Source of the DNA: Ophiobolus disseminans
Taxonomy: Eukaryota > Ascomycota > Dothideomycetes > Pleosporales > Phaeosphaeriaceae
DNA length: 64,000 nt
Assembly (NCBI GenBank): GCA_010093685.1
Contig: MU006216.1
Span: 2,226,487-2,290,486, forward strand
Direction of reading: 5' to 3'
Both the position numbers and the translations under genes were made by a program. A model generated the notes under the pieces. The model did no database searches. It worked only from the letters and a program-made list of their open reading frames with translations, and was not told the origin of the DNA. This document shows positions 11,924-23,851 of the stretch, in pieces (the first letter of the stretch is position 1; every line of letters begins with the position of its first letter).

Positions 11924-12123
11924 TTAGTGGATGGATTTCTGGGGCGTGTAATTGGGGTGGGCGAGATGAGATTGAGAGTACGCGGAAAAGTCCATATGGT
12001 AATGTGAAATCTTCAATACATCTCGGGTCTCATCCCAGTCGGGTCCATCTTGACAGCCTCGTACAGCACCACCTATATCCAAACTCTCGATTCCCAAAGC
12101 CATTTGCCGACGCAAGAGGCATC

Positions 12124-13076
12124 CTATTCGTCCATCTTGCGCTTCTTTTCCTGATGTCCCTCCCCACTCTTCTCCATGAAGCTCTCATAGTACACCTTGA
12201 AGAAATCTTCCAGTTCCTGCGGATGGTTGCCAGTGACATCAACAAAGGCAGAAGTAGAGATATAGTTCGTCTTGCCCTCGCGCACGATGCTATAGTACTC
12301 AAAGAGGTACTGCAACTCGCTTGCATCAGAGTCGTGCTGGACTTGTATCACGACTTCAATTAGGAAACGAGCGTGTGGCGCAAAGTGCGCGAATGCCTTA
12401 CCTTCAGCACTCACTCCGCCTCCGCCTCACTGATATCTTAATATTCTATCGTCGTGCCCAGCGCCTCAGATGCAAGCGACGCAAGCTCCATACCGCTAAC
12501 TAGTCTGGGTCCAGTGAGCACCATGAGTTGTCCGCGGTGCCGACCATCGAAGCCGTGGCGCCGCTGCCGGTGAGGACGTGTGCTGCGAGTTGTGCGACGT
12601 CTGCGCGGGCGACGGGGGCGATGAGGTGTGACGTTCCCATGGGGAGAGGGAGGATGGCATCTTTCTGGGCTTGGGGAGCGTAGGTGAGAATGTTCTACTG
12701 GTGTCAGTTATGATGCCTCGCTTGAGTGAGTAACGAGTAGCTAACCTCAGCGTAGAAGCCAGCTCGAATAACAACAGGAGAGTGTCCAGTTGACATGGTT
12801 CCATCACCCGTTGCAGCCATGACTAGACATTCCAAGTCGACGAACTGCCGCAGATGAGGCTGTTTCCCGCGCTCAGCCATGTCGGCGCCAGCAGACGAGA
12901 TGAACAGCACATTAGGCACATTTGCCTTCCTAGCAGCAGTGATGAGCTCAGCGGTGATATCGTACTTATCCTTGTGCGCAGGCGGGATAATGCAGATAGT
13001 GTCGCAACCGGAGTAGGTGAGCGTTTTGACCATGTCGCGAACGCGACCCGGCTTGGATGTCGCTGCGCTATAAGTG
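12124..13076 (-). pseudogene. NmrA-like NAD(P)-binding protein, decayed
   Basis: On the minus strand the reading pieces align in order with NmrA-like family proteins (atypical short-chain dehydrogenases, often redox sensors or reductases). The pieces are CDTICIIPPAHKDKYD and NVLFISSAGADM (about 12890-13000), VVIRAGFYAE followed by a plausible intron and NILTYAPQAQKDAILP (12660-12780), RADVAQLAAHVLTGSG, GQLMVLTGPRLVSGMELASL (about 12480-12540) and a C-terminal helix ending EKKRKMDE. The copy is broken. A one-base loss falls between HVLTGSG and GFDGRH (about 12560). A TAA lies at 12438-12440, a TGA at 12411-12413, and the frame changes again before AEGKAFAHF. The N-terminal Rossmann GxxGxxG half is missing: upstream of about 13076 no such motif can be read. 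Sequence errors could explain a single shift but not all lesions. Confidence 0.75.
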
Positions 13077-13373
13077 AAAGTGAGGGATAAAGGAAATGTA
13101 GGATGCCTAGATCGGAACTGTACATGTACTTGTGACGATCATATCAATCAGGAAAAAGCATATTGAGAAAGTGATAACGACATGACTTGTTAAGAAACTT
13201 GATGTAAAAGAGACCTGAAGCATATCACCTCACCTAGGTGAGTGAAAGTTCGCCAAACTTCGAGCGCTCAAAATAATCATTTCCTAAGATCAAAGCGTTC
13301 CGTCCATGGGAAGAGGACGTGTATCCCACCGTCGTGTGTTGGTGCAGTTCCGTCTCGGTGCCACGCAGGGTGT

Positions 13374-14241
13374 TTACTCAAAGTAGACAAGATCCTCCTT
13401 CTCGTCATACCGCATATGCAGGTCCTTGCACATATCCTTCTCTTCGTCGGAGGCATGCTCCAAGTAGCAGCGCTTCTTCGCTTTGTCTTCCGTGATCATC
13501 GTACTGAGCTCGTGCAGCCGATGCATTGCACGTCATAAGAATGTGAGGGGTAGGACGTCCATGGCCGTTAAGTCATAGCCCAAGCGACTAGGGCTATAAT
13601 AAGCACAGTACAGATCTACTAAGCATTGCAGTATGATGCAGTTCGACGGTATCTTGTCGAATGCATAGCAAGCCGATAGGAGACCAGGTTTATCTGAGTA
13701 ATAACACGAGTTCAGCGTCTCAGCGAAAAGGTTGTTGACAACACGAGAGAGTTTGGGCACGAGGAAGCGGTCACCAAAGACATATGCCTTGAAGCAGACG
13801 TGTAGCCACTCGTCTCGCCAGTACTGTTTCTCCTCCACGATCTCCATGCGAACCCATTCGTTGTTATCAAGAGGCAACTGCTGAGTGTAGAGCCAGTGTA
13901 CGAAGAGAGTGACTAAGTAAAGCTCAACACTTCGCGTCGTAAGAAAGTTAGCAAGGCTCGACTTACCGATGCATGGTTCAACATCGTCTAGAGTCACGAG
14001 GTCCCCCTCTGCTTCTTTCCAAGGCCCACTCAAAGCCTTGCGGAAGTACTCGGAGTGATGTACGAGCAGGGATTTGTGGAAATGGTACTTCACACCGTCG
14101 GGTCCGACCTTGATGATCACGATGCCCTCGGTAGTGGCGGAGCTATTGTTCAGAGTATCAGCCGAGTGAAGTATACGAGTATGGGAATACTAACCCGAGT
14201 AGTGGTGCTTTTGCTGCCGGTGTCTTTGAAAAGCTCGCCAT
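13374..14241 (-). pseudogene. BTB/POZ domain protein interrupted by an in-frame TGA
   Basis: Transcript order 14241..14195, 14142..13967, 13912..13374. It begins MASFSKTPAAKAPLLG, then a BTB core: IVIIKVGPDGVKYHFHKSLL, SEYFRKALSGPWKEAE, and later VHWLYTQQLP and YVFGDRFLVPKL. BTB proteins of this fungal type are probably Cullin-3 or oligomerisation adaptors. The second intron (13966-13913, 54 nt) has a GTAAGT donor and a CTAAC branch-like site. The frame stops at TGA 13533-13535 after PLTFL (200 aa). The same frame continues without another stop for 52 codons as RAMHRLHELSTMI and CYLEHASDEEKDMCKDLHM to TAA 13374-13376, and that C-terminal pattern is what I know from related fungal BTB proteins. 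A single C-to-T change (CGA to TGA) would explain the break. The 200-aa form could still be made. Confidence 0.7.
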
Positions 14242-14497
14242 GTTGCTCAGCCTTGACGTGGTGTAGGAGTGAGGAATGAAACGTACTGAGGAATATCCTA
14301 TATAGCTCGTGGAGCGGCTAAGCAAGCTCAACAGTAAACGCAGGTAAGAGAAAAGGACGAAAATGACACGTACATCGCAGACATGTGAGAGAACTTTGAT
14401 TATCATTATTTACCTCAGCATCATGAGAAATGGCGTAACGTACCCGACCCGGAACAAAGCGGTATTACAGACGCGCGAAGGTAAGTTCTAGGTGATC

Positions 14498-15391
14498 TTA
14501 GCAATTCCCATAAAGGTCGCACTCACACCTTCTCTCCTCCGGACAAAAGATTGCATCCTTCCCAAACACAATATGCCAAATGTACTCAAACACGAGTCCA
14601 CTCGAATCGTCATCCATAATCGTCTTGTTCAGCCAACCCCAAAGCTTCAAATAGTCGTCCACACTCCGTCTCATGACGTGCTCTTTGCTGACTACGAATT
14701 CCGACCCGAGAACAGAGGCAATGCGACCAGGGACACCTGCTTGGTCGCCGAAACACTCTTTCCAAACCTCGGGAATCTTGGCTTCCAGCGTCCGGAATTC
14801 ATAGGATGGCTTGTGGGGATTGAGAGATCTGCCGTTGCATGTTGTTTGCGATTTTGAGGTTGGGCAGTGCAGATTCGCGAAGCCGGAGGATTGTATGTAT
14901 GGGATTTGGAGCTCAGGTATAGCTTCCCTTAGATTTAGTGTTTCTTCCCCGAACGCGTCCGATGGTGGTAGGAAGACTAGGGTTTCTGGGAGGTTGTTGT
15001 AGTTTTCGATTATCCAGGCTAGATATGCATTGGCCACGCGTCCTTTATCTGGCCGATGCGCTTTGGGATGCGCATTGGAGTACATTGGCTTGATGGATAT
15101 GATCTCACTTGGCCATGTCGGTTCAAGTTTTGATATCCAAGACGCATCTTCGTTCTCGAGCTTAACTTTGATGATTGTGCGCTCAGCTGACTGTCCTTCT
15201 GATGCATCCTTGGGCTTCGGTGGGTTCCAGGGCAACGGATCTGGCCAACCCAAATACGGCCCTTGGCCTATGACCGGTCCTGGAGCAGATTTTCGAAGTG
15301 TCCAAGAGGTGGGCGCCGACGTGTAGAGAAGGATGATAAGTGTAAAGGTGGTTGCCGCCGCCGCCGCGATGGAAGCGAGCTTCCCTCGCAT
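14498..15391 (-). CDS. DUF3431 domain type II membrane protein
   Basis: Single exon, 297 aa, start ATG 15391. A short N-terminal stretch is followed by one hydrophobic segment (residues about 7-23, IAAAAATTFTLIILLYT), predicting a signal anchor and a lumenal or extracellular body. The body carries DUF3431 marks: RVANAYLAWIIENYNNLPETLVFLPPSD-like text (about 115-145), then FANLHCPTSKSQ, then FVVSKEHVMRRSVDDYLKLW and a C-terminal EYIWHIVFGKDAIFCP. The family is common in fungi and thought to be glycosyltransferase-like, but no reaction is established. A C-terminal Cys-rich end (CPEERRCECDLYGNC) could form disulfides. No intron is needed. Its promoter region lies in 15392-16369, divergent from PCT1. 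Confidence 0.85.
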   Translation of the reverse strand: MRGKLASIAAAAATTFTLIILLYTSAPTSWTLRKSAPGPVIGQGPYLGWPDPLPWNPPKPKDASEGQSAERTIIKVKLENEDASWISKLEPTWPSEIISIKPMYSNAHPKAHRPDKGRVANAYLAWIIENYNNLPETLVFLPPSDAFGEETLNLREAIPELQIPYIQSSGFANLHCPTSKSQTTCNGRSLNPHKPSYEFRTLEAKIPEVWKECFGDQAGVPGRIASVLGSEFVVSKEHVMRRSVDDYLKLWGWLNKTIMDDDSSGLVFEYIWHIVFGKDAIFCPEERRCECDLYGNC

Positions 15392-16369
15392 GGCGGGAAT
15401 GGTGATTTTGGCGACCAGACGGATGTAACGATGTTTGCGAAACCAAAAGGGTCAATAAAATACTGGTCTTCTGATGCACGACGCTCGGCCTTGCTAGCTC
15501 ACGCAGTTGATGATCGATGTTGGAATGGGAGTCGGCGTCAGGGGTCGTCTTCAACCTTGCGGAACATCGCCCGTAGTCGCGGCCGACTAGCGTGCATCGC
15601 CTGTGCTTTCTAGATCTGTAACGCGCCTGCCTCGTGGATTTTCACGCCGATGGTCGAAATAATATTCATTTCCTCAATTACCATGCTCATCGATTTTTCT
15701 AAGATCCGTGCTGAAGTTGATGCAAGATTGCGAGCACGGGAGTATCCACGTTAAGTAATGCAAAGAACCTTCACATGTAATTCCGCTAAATTCAGTGCCC
15801 ATCAAACCTGCAGGTAACAGTAACGATCGCATTATCATGCCCTGCTAGTAATTTTGTGTACATGTTCCGACCGTTCCCCATGATGTTCGATGTGGTCACC
15901 TATGATGTCTCATGCTTCACAGGAAACACCCCTGTCACATGCCAGCAAAACAGGATACTGAAGCGTTGCACGTGGGGGTGAAGGAGTGTGGCGCAGAAAG
16001 CAGGGAGCAGCCAGTGGCTTCCAACGTCATTGCCGATCTGGTTCAGGATTTATGGATTGAAGCCAATTCACGCGTGTCAACAACTGCTCACTTACATATC
16101 TCGCATCATCTTCAGCGTTTGGACACGCCATCACTTCCTGCTGTGCTGAGCTCCTTCCCCTCTTACTGGTACCATCGCGTTACCGCTACGGCACTAAATC
16201 CGCGTGCTCGCCAGACTCGCATCTACCTTCTACGTCAACCTCCACCTCCACCATCCACCCACTTCTCACCGCGTCACACCCGGTAGAAAGGCGTTTGCAT
16301 CGAACACTGCCTCACCGCCTCATGCTTTGTCATCTCCCTGAATTCTCCCGCACCTAGAGAAGCACGCAC
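15392..16369. other. divergent intergenic region
   Basis: The 978 bases between the start codons of the DUF3431 gene (minus) and PCT1 (plus). It holds both promoters. The PCT1 side (16190-16320) is CT-rich with repeated CCACC, typical of a fungal 5' leader. No coding signal is accepted in it. Confidence 0.45.
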
Positions 16370-17818
16370 ATGCCGCCGAAGCGAAAGCGGGCCACTACTG
16401 CCTCATCTGTCAAGAAATCTGCCATGGACGCCGTGCAACCCTCGTCGCGCGATGCGTCAGACGAAGGCGCCGAAGACCTCGTGCTTCAGGCTGTCGCATC
16501 GAAGAAGGAGCGACAGGCTGATGCGAGCGGTGCATCTAAGCGAGCACGCGCCGCGAAGACGGGAAACACCGCCGACGACAGCGACGACGAAAGCAGCGAC
16601 GGGCCTGCGAGCAAGAAGAGCCGCCGCACGTCGTCGATAGCCGGCGGCGAGCATGGCGAGGGTGGAGAAGCGGGCACGATGCGCATGGAGCCGCCGCCAA
16701 AAGCAGGCTTGGTCGACCCAGTAGGCTACAAGACAAACCCACCGCCTGAGGGACGCGCCGTGCGAATCTACGCAGACGGCGTCTTCGACCTGTTCCACAT
16801 CGGACACATGCGCGCGCTCCAGCAAGCCAAGACGGCCTTCCCAGAAGTGCACCTCATTGTCGGCGTCACTGGCAACGCAGAGACACACAAAAGAAAGGGC
16901 TTGACCGTTCTGTCTGCCACAGAGCGCGCCGAGAGCGTGCGAAACTGCAAGTGGGTAGACGAGGTCATCGAAGATTGCCCGTGGATCGTCACTGCCGAGT
17001 TCCTCGAGAAGCACAACATCGACTACGTCGCTCATGATGACCTGCCATACGGTGCAGACGAGGGAGACGACATCTATGGCGCCATCAAAGAGAAAGGCAT
17101 GTTCCTGGTGACCCAAAGAACGGAGGGCCTGAGCACAACTGGCATCATCACCAAGTAAGACAGTGGTTTCCTCTTCGCTACTATCGTGGCTAACAGACGC
17201 AGGATTGTCCGCGACTACGACCAGTACATCGACCGCCAGCTCAAACGCGGAACCTCGCGCAGGGAACTCAATGTCTCGTGGCTGAAGAAGAACGAGCTCG
17301 ACTTCAAGCGCAACATGGCCGAATTCCGTGACAGCATCAAGGCGAACTGGGCCACAACCGGACAGGAGCTCAGCAAAGATATCCGCCAGTTCTGGCAGTC
17401 AAGTCGCCCCGCTAGCCCTGCAAGGACACCCACCCGCGAGGTGGCTGACCAGCTCGATGCACATGCGGCTGCGAGATCCCCATCGGCTTTGTCACGACTG
17501 AGTCACTTGGATATTCCCGGAAGAAATTCGAGCTCTGGTGCACGGGAGTCCTCCGACTTCGCGGCTGGCTACAACCTGGGTTTGATTGGAGGTGTACGAT
17601 CTTGGGTAGGTCTACAATTTTAATTCTGGTGACGCACGATCATGGTACTAACATTGCTGCAGATGGCCCGCAGTCGCCGCAACCTGAATGACAGCAGGCC
17701 GGAAAGCCCCCACGACGACAGCAGCTCAGACGAGCGCGATACGCGAAGCCCACAGGAGCCGCCTCGTGGCCGCACAGGCAAGCAAACAAAGTCGGATCCT
17801 ATGGATACCGCGGCTTAG
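16370..17818 (+). CDS. PCT1: choline-phosphate cytidylyltransferase
   Basis: Join 16370..17154, 17203..17605, 17663..17818, giving 447 aa. It converts phosphocholine and CTP to CDP-choline, the control step of the Kennedy pathway for phosphatidylcholine, at the nucleus or ER membrane. The N-terminus (1-110) has several basic nuclear-localisation-like clusters (PPKRKRA, KKSRRTS). The nucleotidyltransferase core starts RIYADGVFDLFHIGH; the CTP-binding HIGH motif is residues 143-146. The signature RTEGLSTTGIITK spans the first intron and continues IVRDYDQYIDRQLKRG. Downstream is the amphipathic membrane-binding helix region (SWLKKNELDFKRNMAEFRDS) and a Ser/Pro-rich tail, expected to be phosphorylated. 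Splice sites: GTAAGA/CGCAG and GTAGGT/TGCAG. All key motifs are intact. Confidence 0.95.
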
Positions 17819-20800
17819 AAAGCCGGTACCGTTCTACCTCTGTGCGCATAATTGCGTCAGGGCTTGCTCTGCTTCGAACCGCTTCTTCGAACGGATACCT
17901 TGAAATCAAACGAGGCACTAGCATTTATCAAACTACTGCTTCAGGGTCCCGATCCGGTAATCCGAACTCTCGGATCATTGAAGAGTTCATGACTCTGGTG
18001 CGACATCATTTCATACGTGGCCACGAGGAAGTTTTGGCTTCCGGTGGGTCAATCACCATCAGTGCACAGGTGTATCATGTCGTTGTGCACCCCGCAAGCT
18101 TCGCATTTCGCCTCGTGCTGTATTACCTTTCTTCTCCCTCACCCCACATTTCTTCTACCTAAAATGTTTTCCTGCAGAGTCTCTTCTAAACGAGCGAGGC
18201 GCAGATTGCTCGCTTCTCTGCCGTAGTAATTCACAGCTTGATTTGCTGTCTCCAAACGAACTTCGCCCAAACGGCATTCTTGGTTGTTGGTTGTCCTACA
18301 GCAATCGCCAGCTTGTCATAATCAAATTCTCCACGATCACTATTGCTATCATTACTAACGATGGATTGATTCCAGTGAAAGCGTTCCGATAGCACATATT
18401 TTCACTGACGCTTAGCCAATACTTACTTTCTCACTGACACCGAGGGCTTTGGATGGTATCCGAAATACAGTCAAGCATCACGACTCACGACTCACAGTTA
18501 GACTTCTTTGCAGTCATCGTACGCTACTACCAATCAGTGCCTCTGCGCGTAACAACTTAACCAGACTTAGCAACGCCACAACACGAGATCGCTCTGCCCA
18601 ACGCTCTTCGACCTCGTCAGATGTGCATCATTATCTTCAGCACCGCGAACTGTCCTTGCCCACCTGTACCCACATATCCGTACCTTCGCCTCTGCCCTGC
18701 AGCCAACTCGCAGAAACCCACGAGAGCATGTCCTCAAGGGCGAAGACGGTCTGAGACGCTTAGGTTCGAAGGTCCATGCCAGTGGTGTCGGCAATGCGCG
18801 AGGGAAATAGGCAGACAGGAGAGGCGAGAGTGGGTACGAAGTAGGCTCGGCGCACAAGGGCGTGAATGTTTGAGGAGGAATGGCATGAGGGACACTATCG
18901 ATAGACTGGACAGGGCAAGAGAACGAGATGGCGCTCTTGGAGGGCGGGTAGGCCAGGGCCTGGGCTATGGCGGAGGGGCGAGGACGACGTATAACCCATG
19001 GTAGGATGTTGGGACTGCACAAATCATGGTGGAAGAGAAAACGGTAGCGTACCATTTGATAGACGTCTGGCCAGGGTACAGGAAGGGCGACGGAGGCGTC
19101 GAGCGTTCACGTACTGCGATAATAATAGTCACAATCAGTGAAGCCTTTCAGCGTGTGATGCGGCTCACCCAGCGGGCTTAGTCTCCGTAAACACAGACTA
19201 GACTACGCGTGGGTGATCCTGTGACATCGCGACTTCCTATGTGGAGAAATTGTCGCTGCCCATCCGGTCTACCGGCGTCAGCCCTGCTGATATATTAGTT
19301 ATAGGGCACTCTGCCCTTCGATTTTCTTTTTCACGCGGGTCTGCACCTTTCCTTCATCCTGGGAACGATCATCACCACTCCGACGACGCACACGCCTCAG
19401 CTTACTCGCATCAACGCACGTGCAGCCTTCCCCTGTGTGTGCCGCACCTCCACATGTTATATCATGAGAGGCTGCTCTGCCTTTCCGCCCTTTGAATCCT
19501 TTCGGACCTTCGACACTCGGGGATCTCAGGACACCCCATCAATCGTCGAGTCATCGACGCTGTCGGCCACACGTCGGGGCTTCTTGAATGAAATGCATTG
19601 CGATCACCGCCGTGAGTATTGCGTACGCATGCACATCATGCATGGAAAACCCACGGGTGCCCCCCTCAATTTTAGCGACTCTGTTGTGCTCACACGACAG
19701 AAATGAAGAACGAGGGCGACGCGTATTCTTCATCAGCCGTGGACTTCCGCGAGGGCACCGAGGTGAGGCTCGGGGGTCCGGTCAGTCGCTGAGGTTGCAA
19801 CCAATCGATTTTCATTGTGCGATGGTTGGAACGCAGACCCCCAATTTGTTCGCCCTGGTTTCTAAAAAGTGAGGCTGGCGATGCAGTTACGGCTGCGCGG
19901 GCCAATCGTAGCTTGCGCGCACGTCCTTGGCTAGCTATATGTGGGCTCGGAACAGCATGCCCACTTCTTCATCCCTCCCAACACCGTGTATGACAGCCGT
20001 CGAGACCGCGCTACTGCGGCTCTGCGACGCCGGCAGAGATGCTCACTATTGCCAGAGGAGCGGATGACTAGCGGTGTGATGCTGGGAAAGCCTGCTTTGC
20101 AGCTTCACACTCAGCAGCTCGTCCCCGAGTAACCGTCGCGAGCGCCCCAGCGCCGTCGACCGTGCTGTGGCGATCGCCTCCGCGTCTCAAATATTGGTCA
20201 CGGCACATTTAAGATACGGTCAAGGCATAAGCCCTGGCCTTGTCTGTGCTCTGCTTTAAACAAGTACTGTGCACGCAAGGACTGCCTCTCTGACTTCATC
20301 CTCCCAGACCGCACAACCACACACTGCTCTCAGGAACGAGTCAAACTCTGTTTGAATTCCACAACGCACCTTGCAGCAGTCTCACGCCTTACCGCCGCTA
20401 CATCTAGTAGTATCTCTCTTGTCTTCCTGCTTCTGTTGTTCCGCTCTGTCGTCACTTTGCTTTTCTTGCAAAGTGGTTCTCGTCCGAAAGCCGTCTCATT
20501 AGGCTTCCGCAAACGTCGTTGTCCTTCATTCAGCACAACTGACCACTTTGTCCCCCCTTACTATGTCAGCGCAACACAAGCCATAACTCTTGCGCACGAA
20601 AGATCCCGTAGATCTCGTATTGCAAAAGGGCACATGAGAAAAGGTACCACGAAACCAAGCACGATTCCTACTTTCTGTTGCATCTCCGTGTTCTGAGACT
20701 CGGAAGCTATTTCGTTCGTTGGTGCGGGAGGCTGCTGCCCCTGTCAAACAGTCGATGAACACGTTTTCAGCTTGTGTCTTGCAAACCGCCCTGTCTTGTA

Positions 20801-21014
20801 TGGTTTGGTGGCTGACTTGTCGCAGATCGCGCTTGTAGCAACCCAATGCGCCTTTCTTGAGCGTTCGCTTCCCCAGCCTTATCACCAGCGCTGCGCTTCA
20901 CCCGCGGCTATCACGACTTGTGCCCGTCAACGTCATCCTTTCCTGATATCTCGTCGGCTCATGAGGACGCAACCCCTGCAATAAAATTGTAACCGATTTC
21001 GTCAGCGAGAAGAA
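17819..21014. other. long gene-free stretch upstream of the SOK1-like gene
   Basis: About 3.2 kb. Open frames on both strands (for example 18567-19055 minus, 18621-19004 plus, 20352-20696 plus) overlap each other and have no domain. The final 700 bases (20280-21000) are CT-rich with ACACC and TCTTG runs and look like promoter and 5' leader of the gene at 21015; several short upstream ATGs exist there. I see no RNA gene. Confidence 0.45.
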
Positions 21015-23110
21015 ATGGACGCTCACACGTCCAAGGCCAGCAGCAGCAAAGCCTCCCGGCTCAGCTACTCCAAATCCTCCACGACTACCCTCATCACAGA
21101 AGGTAGCATTGACAGGTCGACGCCTGCATGGCAGATGACTCTGGTCAGCCGCGATGGACCTTCGCTCGACAAGAGGTACATTGAAGAGCATGCTTCACGG
21201 TCAGAGGCTAGTGAAGCACCCACCTCGCGCGACACTTACCCACCACCACCCGCTTCATCGACCCTACCAACATCCTCATATCGTGATATTCCCGAAGAGC
21301 TCTCTCAGATCCTTATTTCCATGCCCGACTCCATGCTACACCCAAGAAGAGGCGAAGAGTTAGCAGAGGCATTTAGGGAAGCGTCGACTTCCCCACCGAT
21401 TACGAAACACTCACTATCCGAACTCGATATCCAGAATATCATCACCAACACTAGGTTACGACACGATGTGAACTTTGATCGCGATCTAAGCTTCAGACCC
21501 AATCTCGATGGTGCTAGAGGACATACAAAACAACAAAAGACAGACATGTACTGGGTAGCTTTAGTGGCTGAGCTGCAGCTTTACGCTGGACTGTTCCAGA
21601 ATACGACATCCCCAAGGAAAGAAAACGATACCCGCTGGATGGATCTCGTTAACAACGCCAAACGACGCATACCGGCCATGTTCCAGGCGATCAAGGAGAT
21701 ACTTAAGAGCTTGGTGCCAGATCGTGATCATCCAAGAGTGGACGAGCATCTCGATGTGCCGATGCTGATGCAAGAAATCGAACGAGGAGTATGCGACCTT
21801 GTGCGCCTAGCAGAGTGGATGGCACAGCTACTCAAAGAGCACTGCGCACCGATGCGAGATGGCTGGGTGGATAATATGGTCAATCTGACAAAAACGGGTG
21901 TGGCCAACGGCAGCCTTGAGATGATTGTCGAAGGACTGCGCGAATTATTCGGCATACTGGAGACGATGAAGCTCGTAAGTCCTCCGGCGCTCTGATATAT
22001 AACATTGCTAACCTGCCAAAGGATGTGGCCAACCATCAGATTAGGAACTTGAAAACGCTCCTAATCGAAGATAGCGTCAATTTCGAGAAACACTATCATC
22101 TCGACCGCCTGGTCAACCACCGGTCCCGTGTGAACATTGGCCAGGCTCAAAGATGGTACCTAGATGCAACGCACGAGTTCACGGGGCAACATCCAGAGCA
22201 GCCAAGAAATGCTCCGCAGATCAAGCTCGAGATCTTCGTTCGCGCAGTGATTGCCGAACTTTTCAACAAAGATGAGCATCGCACCTTTCCCGGGACCTTC
22301 TACCTGGACGAAGACCGACTTCGGGCACTCAAAACGGACATCGAAGATCTTATATACATGGAAGTGTGCATGGATGCCTTCGTAGTCCTTCTCAAAGACC
22401 TCGGTCATAACGGCTCCGTATCGTCATCAATCCGACAGCACCTCCACACCTCTCTGCTAGCCATCATGGGCGACACACTGGGCTACGGCTCTCAGCAATG
22501 GCTCGTAACTTCCGAGGCTTTATCGCTGGAGCTGTTACGGCAGGCCTCGCAGGTCACTGGCCAGGCCGTATCATATTCTCACGGGAATCTATCCCTTGCC
22601 AACGACCTTCTTGTTGCCATGTTTCAAAATTCTTCCGCTACTCATGACTCCCGACTGGAGATTACGCTACTTCTCCAGGTCCTTTCCTGCACGAACCGAA
22701 ATACTAATTCCACTCCTATGGACATGTTCAACAACCTGGTTTCTGCCACAAAAACTGTTTCATCACTATCTACACCTTTCCTGCACCTTCAACCCACCTA
22801 TACGTCCACATCCCCTGATACGCTAAGCCCGGAGTCTACACAATGGCAAGACATCGCCAACCGCATCTCACACATCGTTCTATTGCACTGGCGGATATGG
22901 CATGAAATCGCATACGTACAGGAGGACGGGTCCGAACGTTCGCTGGCACCTTCTACAACTACCTCAAGCACCTCGCCGTTACAACCTATTCAACATGCAA
23001 CATATCATGCAACCGAACAGGATGCACAAATGGTCACAGCCATGAAGACAGGAGAAGTAGCAGAGCCCGGGCCAGACACACACGTGGCGCATGAGACTTC
23101 TTCACAATAA
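21015..23110 (+). CDS. SOK1: SOK1/Tcp11-family regulator
   Basis: Join 21015..21974, 22022..23110, giving 682 aa. T-complex protein 11 family; yeast Sok1 is a high-copy suppressor of protein kinase A loss, so a role in cAMP/PKA signalling is known for the family. The first 110 residues are Ser/Thr/Pro-rich. The Tcp11 region starts near residue 135 with HDVNFDRDLSFRPNLDG and TDMYWVALVAELQLY, and runs through PRVDEHLDVPMLMQEIERG and WMAQLLKEHCAPMRDGWVD. It continues after the intron with NHQIRNLKTLLIEDSVNFEK (the conserved Tcp11 block) and QRWYLDA. The tail is Ser/Thr-rich. The 47-nt intron has GTAAGT, a GCTAAC branch and CAAAG. It is unlike the second Tcp11 gene at 30756 outside the core. Confidence 0.88.
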
Positions 23111-23851
23111 TTCTTGCTCTCGAATTTCACTCTCGGCGTTCTGGTTCTATTTGATTTTCTGCATAGCATAGCGGTTCCTTTCCTTCCATACGATACCTTC
23201 GATACCACTGCACGTCTATAATACGTTTATTTAGAATGGTCGGAAAAGCGGGTACCCGTCTCAACTCTGGTGGAGCTAATCCACGGGCAATCGATGCTAC
23301 GGCGTTCAGTTCACATACCCTTTGCGATGATATATGATGTTTTCCATGGTTTGTGAGGAAAAGACGCAAGGTGACAGACGAGATGGCGAAGGACGAATTA
23401 AGTTAGTATGTATGCTAACGTCGTTTGCTGAGAAACAGAATATCATACCGTGCCCATTGGGTCAGCTTTACTTCCTTTCTGTCAGTCTTTCTATGTACGG
23501 GTCTATGGAACGTGAAACGACCTCGAGCTCAGTCCCAGGTTATATGGCCGATGTCGAAGTTTCCCATGCGTAATTTCCGCGGTTGCGGTCTCCGACTTTT
23601 CAATACACCAACACCTCCCGTTTGCATAGCAACAGCAAATTCAGTCACGCCCTAGCAATCACGACCAAACCTTCCACGCGGTTCGAACATTTTTCCACGC
23701 CGCACACATCTCACTCCACTGCCACAACAGCTACAGCCACGACATCATTAGCACTCATCACTTGAACGCTCATCCCACTAATACCTGCATCAGAGCTCGA
23801 GCTGCACCACCACATTCCCATATATCTCATCACCATCAAGACACAACGAAA
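23111..23851. other. intergenic and 5' leader region
   Basis: The 741 bases between the SOK1-like gene and the small CRIB-like gene. The last 250 bases are ACC- and CAC-rich with no long frame starting at ATG, consistent with a 5' leader. Nothing else seen. Confidence 0.4.

Noticed and set aside
13913..13966. Reading the BTB gene straight through this segment
   Set aside because: Open in frame, but it has a GTAAGT donor, a CTAAC site and TTAG, and the BTB text joins better without it.
16457..17116. 219-codon frame opposite PCT1
   Set aside because: Antisense shadow of a gene with strong codon bias; PCT1 motifs are all on plus.
18567..19055. 162-codon minus frame overlapping a plus frame
   Set aside because: Low-complexity Pro/Ser text, no motif and overlapping frames; most likely chance.
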